Shown here: piece by piece, positions 34,870-48,000 of the stretch | Numbering within the stretch: the stretch's first letter is position 1 | Layout of the letters: every line of letters begins with the position of its first letter | Assembly: GCF_030052815.1 (NCBI RefSeq) | Contig: NC_079510.1 | Coordinates: forward strand, 45,970,725-46,034,724 | Direction of reading: 5' to 3' | Length of the DNA stretch: 64,000 nucleotides | From: Hevea brasiliensis | Taxonomy: Eukaryota > Streptophyta > Magnoliopsida > Malpighiales > Euphorbiaceae | Program-made: the position numbers and the translations under genes | The notes under the pieces: model-generated | The model's input: the letters and a program-made list of their open reading frames with translations, nothing else | What the model was told of the DNA's origin: nothing | The model's database searches: none

Positions 34870-35555
34870 TGTTAGAATTATGATTCAAAATCCTAGTGAG
34901 ATTTGAAGAGATTTTTTCCCAATTTGAGTTGAAGAAACATTCCTCAATTGGATGGAGGAATATTTCCTGTATTGAGTAAAACTTTTATTCCTAGGATTGA
35001 GGGAATTAACACTATAAATAGAACAATGGTGGAAAAGGTTATTTAGCTTTCAGCTCTTGGAGTAAAGCTGTTGCCCATTGTAGAGAGGGGCTTTACCAAT
35101 TACTGAGGATTTGACTCTGCCCATTGATGAATGGCACTTACATGGAGAGAGATTTTCGCCTAACGTGGAGTAAAAACATAGAATTTAAGAGGAAGGGATT
35201 CTTGTCGATTGGTGAAAGGGCTCTTGCCCATTTAGTTGAAGGCACCCTTTGTGGTGTAGTGTTGTAATAGTAAATATATTGGGTGTGTCTAAAGGAGACT
35301 AAAAGGGACTAACTAATATATTTACTATGAGCAATTTGATGTTATATGGGTTCTCTTGGGTATTATTGGGTTGATGTGAATATATTTATGAGCTTGTTAT
35401 GATGATTTATTTATTGATGATAGTAGAAGATAGCATGCCGGTGGATATAAATCTATGTTGAGATGATAAACCACGTAAATATTAGTGTATTGTATATTTG
35501 CTTTATTTTTTTGTAGTCTATATGCTTTCGCAGTGCACAATAATTTATTTTAATA
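34870..35555 (+). mobile_element. Probable solo LTR of a copia-like element (degraded)
   Basis: Starts TGTTAGAATTATGATTC and contains CACTATAAATAGAACA (TATA box near 35011), followed by pyrimidine/purine blocks with imperfect internal repeats around TGCCCATTGATGAATG and TTGCCCATTTAG. The likely end is a CA after GCTTTCGCAGTGCACA near 35540-35555. No clear target duplication, PBS or internal coding follows, so both limits are approximate. Confidence 0.4.
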
Positions 35556-35998
35556 ATATTATAAAAAATACAAAAAATAAACAATAAAAAATATAAAAAT
35601 AGTACATTTATTCACATTTTAATAAGTTTTAAGAAATTTAAAAAATAAATACCTTTTTCAGTTTCCTTTAAACATACTTAATTTTCTCTTAAACTAAAAA
35701 AATTATTAGTCAATTTTCCTGAATACCCTCAAAATTTAAAAAATAGAAAAGATATTTAAAAAAATTATATATTTTTCCTGAAATAAATAGATACTGATTA
35801 GTTTCAAGATATTCATTTTGCAAGTCAAGTTAATTAGTTTATAACAATTTGTGTTTAAAGTGTGATAGGAGGAATTGATGAACGGGACTCGAAATTGATA
35901 TTTGCTGAATGAATAATATATTTTTAATCACTGAATTTAACTAGAAAAAGAATTTTAACCTTTGTACAGTTAATTACATTATAAACTCTAATATGCAA

Positions 35999-36022
35999 TA
36001 TATATATATATATATATATATA
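35999..36022. repeat. TA microsatellite
   Basis: Twelve TA units in intergenic DNA. Confidence 0.95.
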
Positions 36023-36484
36023 GTGTTCTTAAAAAACAAGTATCATTATTGAAAGTTTGTTGTGCGATATCTTGGCATTTTCCATATGAGGTATTGCAAT
36101 ATTGGAAAAAAAATTACCTACTCATCATTTAACTCTGAATTTTATTTATTTATTTATCGTTGAAGGTCAAATGAATTGTATAATTTTTTTTTCTAATTGG
36201 TAGTTATTTTTTGTAACTGCTCTTGGAAAGTGTCCAATGAATGGTTGATCACCCATTTTACCAAAACAATAATGGCGTACGCAAATACGTCTTGCATCAC
36301 AATTCATAAGTTTGAATCTCCATTCAAATGACTTCAAAGATCTTACTCTGATATGGATGACCTCACAAGTGGAGGTTGCCTGTACCAGATGCAATCCTAC
36401 CTTAAAAGTTAACTTAAGGATGAGATTTGAGCTTTCAAATTCTCTTATCGTTTGTGAAAAATATATGCGTGAAATTATTTAAGT

Positions 36485-36803
36485 TAATGGGTCTTAATAA
36501 AATTGATATAATTTTATCAAGGTGTGTGTCATGTTCTTGATTTATGTGTATGCACTGTCTATCTTTAAGAAAAAGAAATTTAATGTCAAGAAAAGTGAGT
36601 CAATGTGTGTGAGTGTGATTCAACTCGCATAAGTTTCCTGATGAGATTGAGTATTTGGGCTCCTACATCGATTATGAAATGCGCGTATGTGGGTTATATG
36701 GGTTAGTGGGCCTTGATAAAATTGACATAGTTTTGTTAAGGTGCATGTCTTGCCCATAATCCGTGTATTTGCATTGTCTACCTTTGAAGAAAAAAAAAAT
36801 TAT
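36485..36803 (+). repeat. Pair of ~100-bp diverged direct repeats
   Basis: 36485-36583 and 36702-36803 share GGGTCTTAATAAAATTGATA / GGGCCTTGATAAAATTGACA and then GCACTGTCTATCTTTAAG / GCATTGTCTACCTTTGAAG. They look like two copies of a dispersed repeat; its family was not identified. Confidence 0.55.
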
Positions 36804-38899
36804 CTAAATCTTACATTTAGCATAAAACTCTCATCTAAATCAATGTGAGACAACAAGTTTAATATTTCTAAAGAAAGAATTCAAGAACAATGAAAATAAC
36901 CTTATTTGTTATGGAAGCTTTTAATATAGAATTTTAAATTGGAGTTAGAGGATGTTTGCTATTGTTGTTGCTAATAGTAATTTTTAAACAAAATTGTTAT
37001 TATAAAGGATTCCCCTTAGTAATAAACAATAGAATTTTACCATTTTAAAGAAAATTTACACATATTAATTAGAAGAGGAAAATAACATTGTTCTAGCACA
37101 TGGTTTGAGATAGTAATTTTGTACTAAATTTTGTGCTAATCAGTAATTTTATATATCTGATTTATAACATCTTCATAAATATCTGATGCATGCTAAAACA
37201 ACTTTATAAGCTCTTTGAATAAACTTTAAATTCTTCATTTTATTTCTTTTTTAACTTTTAAAATTTTAAATTTTATTTTCGACTAAGTATATATTTGACT
37301 CTTAAAATTTAATTTAATATTTAGCTCGCTATAATCAGAAAGGGTTTTGTTTGTCAAAGAGAACAGACGAATTATATTTCCTCCTCCTTTTTATAGACGA
37401 TGGTTGGATAAACCCTAAAAGATAAGCAAAGTGAAAAAAAATTCAAAGGAATAACGATGAACCCATTGACCATTTACCGCACAAAGTTTCTGACGGTAGT
37501 TTATCAAACTTTCTCTCCTTCAATTTTTTTTTTATATAAATAATTGACTAAATTTTTTTAAGAAATTATTAAAATTAAATAAGCCATTTCAAATTATTTT
37601 AATTTTGAATTAAATAATTTTTATTTTATCTAATTTCATATGACTGAAAAGTAAAATTTAAACTTAATAATTATAAGAGTTGTTGTTTGTTAATTAAGTT
37701 ATGATGACTTGTGTGTCCCCATTTAACCACCTAATAATCACTTGTTTAATATTTAATTATTTGCCCACTGCTACGCTGACTTAATTCATACAATTATTGG
37801 CTCAAACATGCCAGTCTAAGGCCCATAGGATGTCAAGACAATGTTTCCCGATGGCTTCAATATTATCCACACTCACAAGCTGATAATTTTTATTTTTATT
37901 TTTAATTTTCATTTAATTTCAATTTATATTTAAATTTAAAATAAAATTTTGAGAATATCTTGTGGATAGATTCCATTTTAGATGTTGCTAGAAATTTTGT
38001 TAATCCAAATGATCATCACGACATTTCTTGGGCCAATATAGGCATATGATTTAAGCCCAGCATATAGGCTTACAACCTTAGAAAGTTCCATTTTTGCTAC
38101 TGTTTATCTTCTACAGTATTCAATTCTCATTCTTTAGTGGGAAATTGAATGGCAAGTCGTGTATTCATTTCATGAGAATAGAAGATGGGAGCAAACATCT
38201 GAATATTCACCATTTGAATAGGTCTCATCAAAACATTTCCCTGTGATGGACCTAAAATGCTAGATTTCTTCAATAATGGATGATTGCTGAGTAATTAATA
38301 GGAAAGAAAGCTCTTTTTTTTTTTGAAATTAATTGGAAAAAAGTCACTTTTATTACAAAACAATTTTTTTTCTATATCAAAATTCAAAAGCCAACTAAAA
38401 GGGGAAAAAAAAAGAGTGTCTTGCACCATTATCAACTGATTGTAATCTAGTTTTCATATAAATAGTCAAGATGTACTAAGGAAGAGTAAAGTTGTTAACC
38501 AATAAAGTCCAGTCACAGCCTTCTCTCAATTTCTTCCTCTCCAATTTCTTAGAGTATTTCTTCTGAACATTTGGTTCACATCATGATCTGGTTTTTAAGA
38601 CTTGGCCAAATCAACTTTTTTTTTTTATTGTTTTTTTTTTCCTCATTTCAGGAACCATTTCAACAGAGATTGGCAAATTCATTCCCCAGCTAGTAAATAT
38701 GAGACAGAAGCAAACCATCTAGAAATTAAAAGATCATCACAAGCTTTGTATCTAATACAAGAGGAAGATAGGTTTCAGGATCTGGGCGACAGTACCATTT
38801 CTCTTCTGTCAAGTTGAAAGTACACAATCGCTTTTTTCTATCTCAGTGGTTGATGGATATAGATGCTAACTATGTATAAGCTTATTCCTATGTATGAAA

Positions 38900-38905
38900 T
38901 TTATT
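38900..38905 (-). terminator. Polyadenylation signal candidate of the CorA-like gene
   Basis: AATAAA on the minus strand, about 150 bases past the stop codon at 39055. Position fits a plant poly-A signal; no direct evidence of use. Confidence 0.4.
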
Positions 38906-39054
38906 CTTTTTTCTTTCTTTGGACTATAACCATTAAAGCCTAGGGAACCAAGACCATGTTTACAAGTGAAATTGATCATTGCCAATTCACCAATGTTACT
39001 CCCGCCGTCAAAGCGTTCAAGACTCCATTTTACTGATTACAATAATCCACGTCT

Positions 39055-42000
39055 TCATTGGACGAGAAGATAATCCACGTCATCTCCAGAAGTAGGGGTC
39101 AAGTTGCTTCGATACACATTTTTGTGAACCTGGGCATGAGTCTCTGCCTCATGCTGAAACATCTTCACTAGTTCTTGCAATTCCAACTTTCTTACTTCAA
39201 CCTTCTCTTCAGTGATGGGTTGCTTCAAACCAAGGTAAAGCAACCCAACTGCAATTAGCACCACACCTATGAACACCAGGAGAGCTGCAAACAGACCAAA
39301 TGCATATGGTGTATTGTTCGCTCCAGGGATCCCATCCACATTGATTCCAAACAACCCAGTAATGATTGAAAGAACAAGGCCGCAGCCTCCAAAAACAGCC
39401 AAATTATGGGTTACACGTAGGCTTCTATCCTGAAATCATCAAAGATGTAAAGAACTTATCAAAACAATCTAGGAAGGGTATGTCCACATTGGCTTAGAAA
39501 TTGAAGATACCCTTGTCTATCCATTTCTTTTTCTCCTGTACAAACCTGCAACCATGCCCGAACCGTGCTTTGCATGACATCTTGAATGGTAAACAAGCGA
39601 CCACGAACTGCTTCTTGCTCCTCCATCATTTCTCTAGTGCTCTTCCTTATTTCCTCTAAAAATGCTCTTGTTGCATTTCCTCTCAACTGATGAAGCAGCT
39701 CAAAAACAATCTCCTCTCTTGCATGGAGTGACCATTTCACTCTAATAACCTGCAATGCAACATGCCCCAGGCTTTGGTGATCCTGTGGATAAGACACATA
39801 TACATAATGCTAGCTTAAGAAACCATTTAATTTTTCTGGACTACCAAGCCTTCTATTCTAACAAACAGAAATTTAAATTTGGCATATCCCACTGGAAAGG
39901 GAAGACAACTTCACTTTTTGTGTTATCAATTCATTAAGCATATATTACTTCTTTGTTAAAATTTCAAAGATTGTATACAAATTTCTTTATTTTATGTATA
40001 TTATTTATGTTTAAAAACATTTTGTGTGTGTGTGTGTGTGTGTGTGTTGGGGGGGGGGGGGGGGGGTTGTTGGTGTGGGCGGCGCCAGCGGCAGTGGACA
40101 ATCAACATCATAACTAGATATAACCACTTTCAACTGAAATGGGGAAAAAACAGTAGTGGAAAATGAGTTGAGGGTCAATTCTAAGCTTAAGAGAAGTAGA
40201 GAACTACGTGACTTTCACAGGCTTAATTTCCAGATGATCTCATTCAAGCTGTTAAACTGACAGCAGTTCTTCCAAACAAAAGCAGGCTTCAATAAACAGA
40301 GATGAACGACAAACCTGTCTTGATAACCTTCTGATTTCTTGGTTCAAAATAATACTGAAGAGATTCATATCTTCATGGTTTCTCCTGTTCAATGATTTAT
40401 TCATAACTAAATTGTAGGTGAATGAAAGTAATAAATTTGTTTTAGACAAATGCATGTATCTTTAACAGAACCTGTTCATAAATTTCAATTCGATCTCATC
40501 TGCTGCCCCAAATATGGACTTGCGAAATAACCTAAATACATCAAACAATAAAAGCAAAACCTTTAGTTAGAAAAGAAGGGGACCACTTTTGGAGCCATAG
40601 GACAAGCATAATGTGTATAAAAAAATTATGATAGCATGTCTAGTTACATGTATACTCAAAGCTTATAATTTTTCTGGCTGTAACCAATGCTTCCTACTAC
40701 ATAAACATTTTAATGGCTGCACCAATAAAAAATAAAAGCAAATTGACTTAACAAATATCCCTGTAAAAAATAAACCAGAATAAAATAGAATAAGCAGCGG
40801 ACAACTGTAGTATCAAAATTCGGTTAAATTTCTCTATTGAAATTCCAATTAACGGTTGCTAATATTTGAGTATCCTTTCAAGCTAGCTTTGAATGTCCTA
40901 AAGATGATGCCTCAGGCAGAAAAAGTATGTATTACAATTATATAGAGAGATGTAGATTAATAACTGTTAGTCACTAGAAAAAATTATTAAGGAACTCCGA
41001 ATATGCATTTTCAATCATATAACAGAGTGTTAAGAGTAAGGAATAGAGCAATTAGGGGGCTAGTCTGGCAGTTAAATAGGGAGATTCTATTGTATTAGTT
41101 TATTGAAATTACTCTCCGGTCAGTTGTAACTGTAGAGAGCATTATAGGATCTAAAGAAATATAAATAGGAGCTTACTTGTAAAAAGGAGACTATCCAAGA
41201 TAATTAATCATCAAAGATATCTCTCTCATCTCTGAAATATTCTCTTTCTCTTCTCATCCAATCTATTTCTCATCTCATCTACTCTCTCTTCTCTTTTCTC
41301 ATCTACTTCTATTCTTTTCTCATCTATTTCTATCTCTCTCTCCCTATTCCTCTGTTTTAGCAAGTGTGCAGGCTGACATGCAACAAAATGGTATCAGAGC
41401 TTGGTTCTGAGGTGGGATTGCTTCCAAACTTTCTTATTGAAGTTGCAATTATATGCAGATAAATGGGAGTCTTCTCAATTCCAGAGACCTGTTTCTTGAA
41501 ATTCCTGAAATTCTCCTTTCTTCTATTTTCTCTTTCCTTTCCTCTATTCAGTTTTCTTTTCTGTTCTTCTTCCTTTTCCCTTAATTTCTCTTTCTCGTAT
41601 ATTCTTCGTTTCTTGCGACTATATCTTCAGAATCTTTCTCTGCAATCACTTCTAAATTCTCCTATTCCCAATTTTCCAATTCTTGAGCTCTGTTAGGGGT
41701 TTTCTCTATTCTTTCTTGAAATTCTTGAAATCTTTATTTCTGCCTCAACTTTTCTTCCCTTGTCCCTATAAATTTTCTTCTCTAAGAAGCAAAATTCTCC
41801 AACATCCTACTCAGCCTTCTACAAGAGGATCATGGAAGACTAATCTTGGGAACAAAAGTTACTTAATAGGATTATGGAAATTGTCAACAGAGGATTAAAA
41901 AGGCAAGAAAAATTGCTGTTACAAAAATTAGAGAAATATGCGAAGTCATTTCAAAAGAGAATGGACAAATTGGTTGAAGCAATTCAAGTGGCAAAGGGGA

Positions 42001-45000
42001 ATGTTGCAGTCTTTAATAATGAGGATCCCATTCTTGAAAAGTCAAGTGAAGAACAGGATGTCCTTGATGAAAATTCCAATAAGGAAGACGTGCACTGATG
42101 CGGAGGAGAAGCAAGATTTTGTTTCTAAATTGTCTAGTGAAAGAGAGGAATATGAGAAGGACAAAGATGAAGATATTGATGATAGGAAACTAGAGTTTGC
42201 TATGGGGAATGCAGAAGTTAAACCTGAAATTCTTGCTGCAAAAACTTTTGGGGATATTCTTGAAAACAGGAAAGATAAAGGAGCTACAAAAAATGTGGAT
42301 ACTATAAGCAAGTGGCAGAATTTTAGGAGCCAAGATGGTGAATTCAGCTGTTGTGATCCTTTAAGTCTCATAGAAGATGAATGGGAAAAATCAAGAAGGG
42401 ATAGGAAAAAAGTTAAGCCATCAAATAGTATTATAATCTTGAAGGAATAAGCATGAGAAATTTGGAGAAGAAAAAGAAAAAAAAAATGAATTCTTTGTTA
42501 ATTAATGGTTCATACTATCACCTGCAACTTTTAGCCAATTCTATGGGACATTTCAACTACAGCATATGATGGAAGTTAATATTTGGTATTCCAAAATTCA
42601 GGGAATTGACTGGCCAACAGAAGATGTTATTTGAGATTCTCACATTATGTCTGCTGACAAGAAGGCAGCACCTGAAATTTATTTCATTTTCAGCATTTTC
42701 TTCATTCTTGAGGACAAAAATGATTTCAAGGAATGGGGAATGTTATGAGTAAGCAATTAAGGGGGTTGGTCCAGCAGTTAAATAGGGAGATTCTATTGTA
42801 ATAGTCTATTGTAATTACCCTCCAGTCAGTTGTAACTGTAGAGAACAGCTATAGGATCTAAAGAAGTATAAATAGGAGCTTGCTTGTAAAGAGGAGACTA
42901 TCCAAGATCATTAATAATCAAAGATATCTCTCTCATCTCAGAAATATTCTCTTTCTGTTCTCATCCAATCTATTTCTATTCTCATCTACTCTCTCTTCTC
43001 TTTACTCATCCATTTCTATTCTTTTCTCATCTATTTCTATTTCTTTCTCTCCCTATTCCTCTGTTTTAGTAAGTGTGCAGGCTGATATGTAACACAAAGA
43101 TAAGGTAATCTTTTATGAAAAACAAAGAAACCAGGTGAGCCACAAAAGGATAGAGACATTGTACAGATGTGGGACAACTGCTGCCAGTAAATGCGTCACA
43201 ATGCACCATACAGAAACAGGGGAACAATAATGCGTGCACATATTTATGTCAAGTAAATTCAGGGAAAAGATTAAAAGACACCAGGAATATGTAACTGAGT
43301 TAAATTACAAACTTCCATTGTTTCAGTTACCTATCATCCCACCGAGTAAGGCGGCATGCTAGTAGTGCTATGATTTCATGCACTGTTCTTGGAGAATTAT
43401 AACCTCCAGCAGAAAGATTCTCCTAAAGAAAGTAGAGAACAAAAGGAAGGTATGAATGATCAAGTGACTATAATTCAAATTGCATCATAACTATTCCAGC
43501 ACTCTACTCGAGTGAAAATATCATGTTAAGCACAACCAACCTGAACTTCAGTGATGCCCAAAACATTTACTTTTGACACATGCCCTTTTATGTGCAATGC
43601 AGTGATTAGAAAATTTTGTGCTTGCCAAGAGCGCATCACAATAGGAATGTCATCCTCTTCAACAAATGGATCACCAACTGATTGCCCCAAGAGTTCAAAC
43701 AGCAGCCCTCCAGCAACCCTTACTGGGACCTTGATAGAAACATAAATCATAAAAAATAATCCAACAGAACACCAAGAAGAAGAAGAAGAAGAAGAAAGAA
43801 GTTCATTGTCTCATTCCAAATTTGGGTGGAAAGGAAAGATAGCAAATCCTTCAACTGCACAACAATCTGCCTGACAACATGTTTAAACTAAAATGTAAAC
43901 CCAGGATGCATGCTTAAATTTTATATAATTAATTTTTTTCATAATTAATGCTTGGACCTAGGCCAAGTATCCGTCATTCCAACTTTATATGATATCTCAT
44001 ATAAGGGTTATAGTAAACCTCAATTCACTTAACCAATAATGAACACAGTAAATTTAAATTAGATGGATTAAACTCTACGTAATAGGGCAAGCCTTGGTGC
44101 AACGGTAAGGTTAGTCCTTATTGATCAGAAGGTTGGAGTTTGAGTCATGGAGACAATCTCTCTGAGGAAAAAAAAAAAAAAAAGTAAAAGGAAGGCAGTG
44201 TACGATAGGCAACCCCTACAACTCATGCACTGCAGAAGTGAAAAAATTGTCCAGGTAAGTACAAACTCACAACTGCAGGTCACAGTAGCATGTCTGTGGT
44301 TCAATCTCTTCCTCGCATGAATGTAAGAGATGAAATAGAAATTGTGCATCCACGTGTCTAAAATAAGCAAATAACACTGTTATTATTTGTGACTTGAATT
44401 TTGGATATATTTTTTCATGGACCCGAATTGTGACCAAACCCAAAAGTTTCGCGTTGCAACCCGATTGGGATAAAAAATAAGATCTGTAGTATGAACCAGT
44501 ATAAATATTGTAAAATTCTACCCTTTGCGGTAGAGTTGTGAGATATTCGAAAAATATACTGGGGTTAGGGTTTGAGAGTTCTGATTGATTGTATCTTGCT
44601 CTTTTCATCATAGTGGAACTTTTTTCTCTTGTCTTGCTCGTGGACGTAGACTTTACGGTTGAACCACGTTAAATCCTGTATTATTCTTCTTCCCTTTTCA
44701 ATACCGTATGATTGTGCGATTTGTGTGTGTACCTTAGATTTGCGTGCTTATTATAACCATAGTTATTAAAGGCTCAAGGCGCACTAAGGCGCCAAGGAGT
44801 CTTAGAGCCTAGGCGCAAAGTACAGGCGCGCACCTGAGCGAGGTGAGGCATAAAAGTAAATAATTTAAAAAATCTATAAAAGTCAAACAAATGTGATGCT
44901 TTTCTTTTTTTTTCTTTAGCATATATCTTGAATTGGGTTTGCTGGTTTGAGTTTAAGCGGCAGTCCTTTTTGCTAATAAAAGTGCTCACTAAAGATGGAA

Positions 45001-48000
45001 ATAAAGAAAGCATGCTCTTTCTAGAATCTTGTGCTTGGAACAAAGGCGCACGCCTAGGCGCATAAGGCGTTACGGTTTGAGCCTGGTGAGCCTTGAACCT
45101 GAGGCGTGCCTGAAGTGCACCTTTAATAACTATGGTTATAACAAACTGATATCAGAGTTTTGTGCGCAAAACCTAGGGTTTACAGATGGCGTCGTCTTCA
45201 ACGAAGTATGAGATGTAGAAGTTTGATGGTAGATCAAGTTTTAGTCTGTGGAAGATTAAAATTGAATCTTCCTTGATCCTACAAGGTCTATGGAAGGCAA
45301 TCGAGGATAACTTTCCAGAAGGTATGAAAGAGGCGGAGAAAGTTGATCTAAAGGAGAGAGCCTTGAGTGCGATTTTCATTAGCGTAACTGATAATGTCCT
45401 ACGCAAGATTGCTGGTGAAAGCTCAGCATCTATGACATGAAAGAAATTAGAGGAGTTATACTCTGCCAAATCGCTGACCAACCGCCTTTATCTGAAGAAA
45501 AGACTTTACAATATGAGAATGAGCGAAGGTACGCCAATTAAAGAACATCTGGATGAATTCAATTCAATCATTATAGATCTGAAGAATATTGATATTGAGA
45601 TTGATAGTGAGAATCAGGCCCTTATTGTGTTATGTTCTTTGCCACCCTCCTATGAAACTTTTGTTGATACTCTGTTGTATGAGAAAAACAGTATTTAACT
45701 AGACGATGTTAGTAATTCTCTGAAATCAAAGGAGTTGAAAAAGAAATTTCCAGATAATAGAGAAAGATTTGAGGGGGAAGGTTTGGTGAGCAGGGAAAGA
45801 ACACATTCAAGAGAGGGTTCTTCCAGCAGGAAGAAATCTAAGGTCAGATCTAAGTCAAGAATTAAAAAAGCCAACTGTTTTGAGTGCGAAAAGCAAGGTC
45901 ACTACAAGAGAGACTATCCCAAGTTGAAAAATAAAAAGGGAAAGCAACTAAAAAGTTTTGCGAATGTGGTTGATAATTTTATTGATTCTGATGATGATGA
46001 CAGTGCTGGAGAAATTTTATCCGTGAGTTCAGATCAAGGACAAAATTCCTGGATTCTTGATACTGGTGCTACTTATAACACGTGTCCACACAGAAACTGG
46101 TTTGTCACTTACAAACAGATGAGTGACAAGGTGTTTATGGGCAATGATCGTGCATTACCTGTTGAAGGAATGGTAACATCAGATTGAAGATGTTTGATGG
46201 CGTTGTCAGAACTATAGAGTGTTGGCATGTTCCAGGCCTAAAGAGGAACCTGATTTCTCTTGAGACACTTGACACTCATGGATTCAGATACCATGCAGAG
46301 AATAGAGTTCTCAAAGTGTGCAAGGGCTCTATGGTACTTATGAAGAGCAGTTTGATTTCAGGATTATATTTTCTTCAGGGCAGTACAGTTTCAGGGGAAG
46401 GTGCAATAGCATCCGGAAGCAATAATCAGAATCAGACTCAATTGTGGCATATGCGTTTTGGTCATATGAGTGAAAAAGAATTATTTGTGTTAAGCAAGCG
46501 GGATTTGTTGGACGGGCAGAAAACAGAATCTATGGACTTTTATGAACACTATATGTCTGGCAAACAGATCAGGGTAAAGTTCGACAAAAAGACAGTACGC
46601 AAGACCAGAGGAACAGTGTATTATATCCACTCAGATCTATGGGGTCCTAACAAAATCCTTTCCAAGAGCAGTGCCAGGTACTTCATGACTTTGATTGATG
46701 AGTACTCTCGGATGGTGTGAGTGTATTTTTTGAAAATAAAAGATGAGGCATTTTCAACCTTTGTAAAGTAGAAGACGATGATTGAAAAGCAAACAGAAAA
46801 GAAGGTCAAGCGTCTTAGAACTGATAACGGGTTGGAATTTTGCAATCGTAAGTTCGATGCATTCTGCAGCAATGAAGGTATAATGAGACATCGCACTTGT
46901 ACAAGGATACTACAACAGAATGGTATTGCAGAACGCATAAATAGAACGCTTTGTGACAAAGCATGAAGCATACTCTCACATTCAGGATTGAGAAAGGATT
47001 TCTGGGCTGAAGCAATTAATACAACCTGTTTCTTGGTTAATAGATCTTCATCTACAGCTATTGAGTGCAAAACTCCTTTTGAGATCTGGTCTAGTTCATC
47101 CACTGATTACTCTCAGTTGAGAGTATATGGTTGCCTTGCTTATGCTCATGTGAGAGATGGTAAGCTTGAGCCGAGGGCAAGAAAATGCATATTTCTAGGG
47201 TATGCATCTGGAGTGAAAGGCTACAGGTTGTGGTGCAATGATCCAAAGTCTCTAGGATTAATCATCAACAGGGATGTGACATTTAATGAGTCTGCATCAT
47301 TGGATAGTCAGAGGAAGAAGTCAATAGCAGAATCAGATCACGGTGTCAGAGAACAAGTGGAGCTTGATATTGATACTTCAGCAGTTCAATCCAGTAATTC
47401 AAAGGATGAGGTGTAAGATCCTGATCAACAAGAGGATGCACCTGAGCAACAGCAACTGGAACCATATAGCATTGCAACTGGTAAAGAGAGAAGACAAATT
47501 AGACCACCGCAGAGATATGCATATGCAGATCTAGTTGTGTTTGCCTTGTCAGTTGCTGAGACAGTTGATGTGCATGAACCCAGCAATTATAGAGAAGCTA
47601 TTTCTTGTTCAGATGCAGATCAGTGGGTTGGTGCTATGAGTGAAGAAATTGAATCTCTTCACAAGAATCAAACTTGGGAGCTTGTAACATTGCCTAAGGG
47701 ACAAAAAGTGGTAGGTTGCAAATGGGTGTTCAAGAAAAAGGAAAGCACTCTAGGAGTTGAAGCACCTCGATATAAGGCACGGTTGGTAGAAAAAGGCTTT
47801 ACTCAAAGGGAGGGGATTGACTTTAATGAAGTATTTTCTCCAATTGTGAAGTACAATTCTATCAGAGTTTTACTTGCTATGGTTGCTCTTCATGATCTAG
47901 AGCTTGAGCAATTAGATGTGAAGACAGCATTTTTTTATGGTGAGTTGGAGGAGCAAATTTATATGAGTAAGCCTGAGGGATTTGTCATTCTAGGTATGGA

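Larger units (their letters stand above)
35556..39000. other. AT-rich intergenic region
   Basis: No gene seen. It contains a TA microsatellite (35999-36022) and a pair of about 100-bp related segments near 36485-36583 and 36702-36803 (both with AATAAAATTGA and then TTAAGGTG/ATCAAGGTG). Short ORFs at 36167-36394 and 38602-38817 lack any recognisable feature. The last part, near 38900-39050, is probably the 3' untranslated region of the CorA-like gene. Confidence 0.55.
41028..43094 (+). mobile_element. Non-autonomous LTR retrotransposon in intron 3 of the CorA-like gene
   Basis: Two LTRs (41028-41385, 358 bp; 42741-43094, 354 bp) starting TGTTA and ending AACA. A PBS TGGTATCAGAGC (41389-41400, initiator-tRNA-Met type) follows the left LTR and a purine-rich AAGGAATGGGGAA precedes the right LTR. 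The flanks are CAGAG (41023-41027) and CAAAG (43095-43099), a 5-bp target duplication with one change. The 1355-bp internal part lacks protease, RT and integrase, so the element must be mobilised by another. It does carry a charged open region described at 41874. It is antisense to the host gene. Confidence 0.88.

Noticed and set aside
36167..36394. 75-aa minus ORF with a GTTTGAATCTC B box-like sequence nearby
   Set aside because: No A box at the right distance and no domain; not enough for a SINE or gene call.
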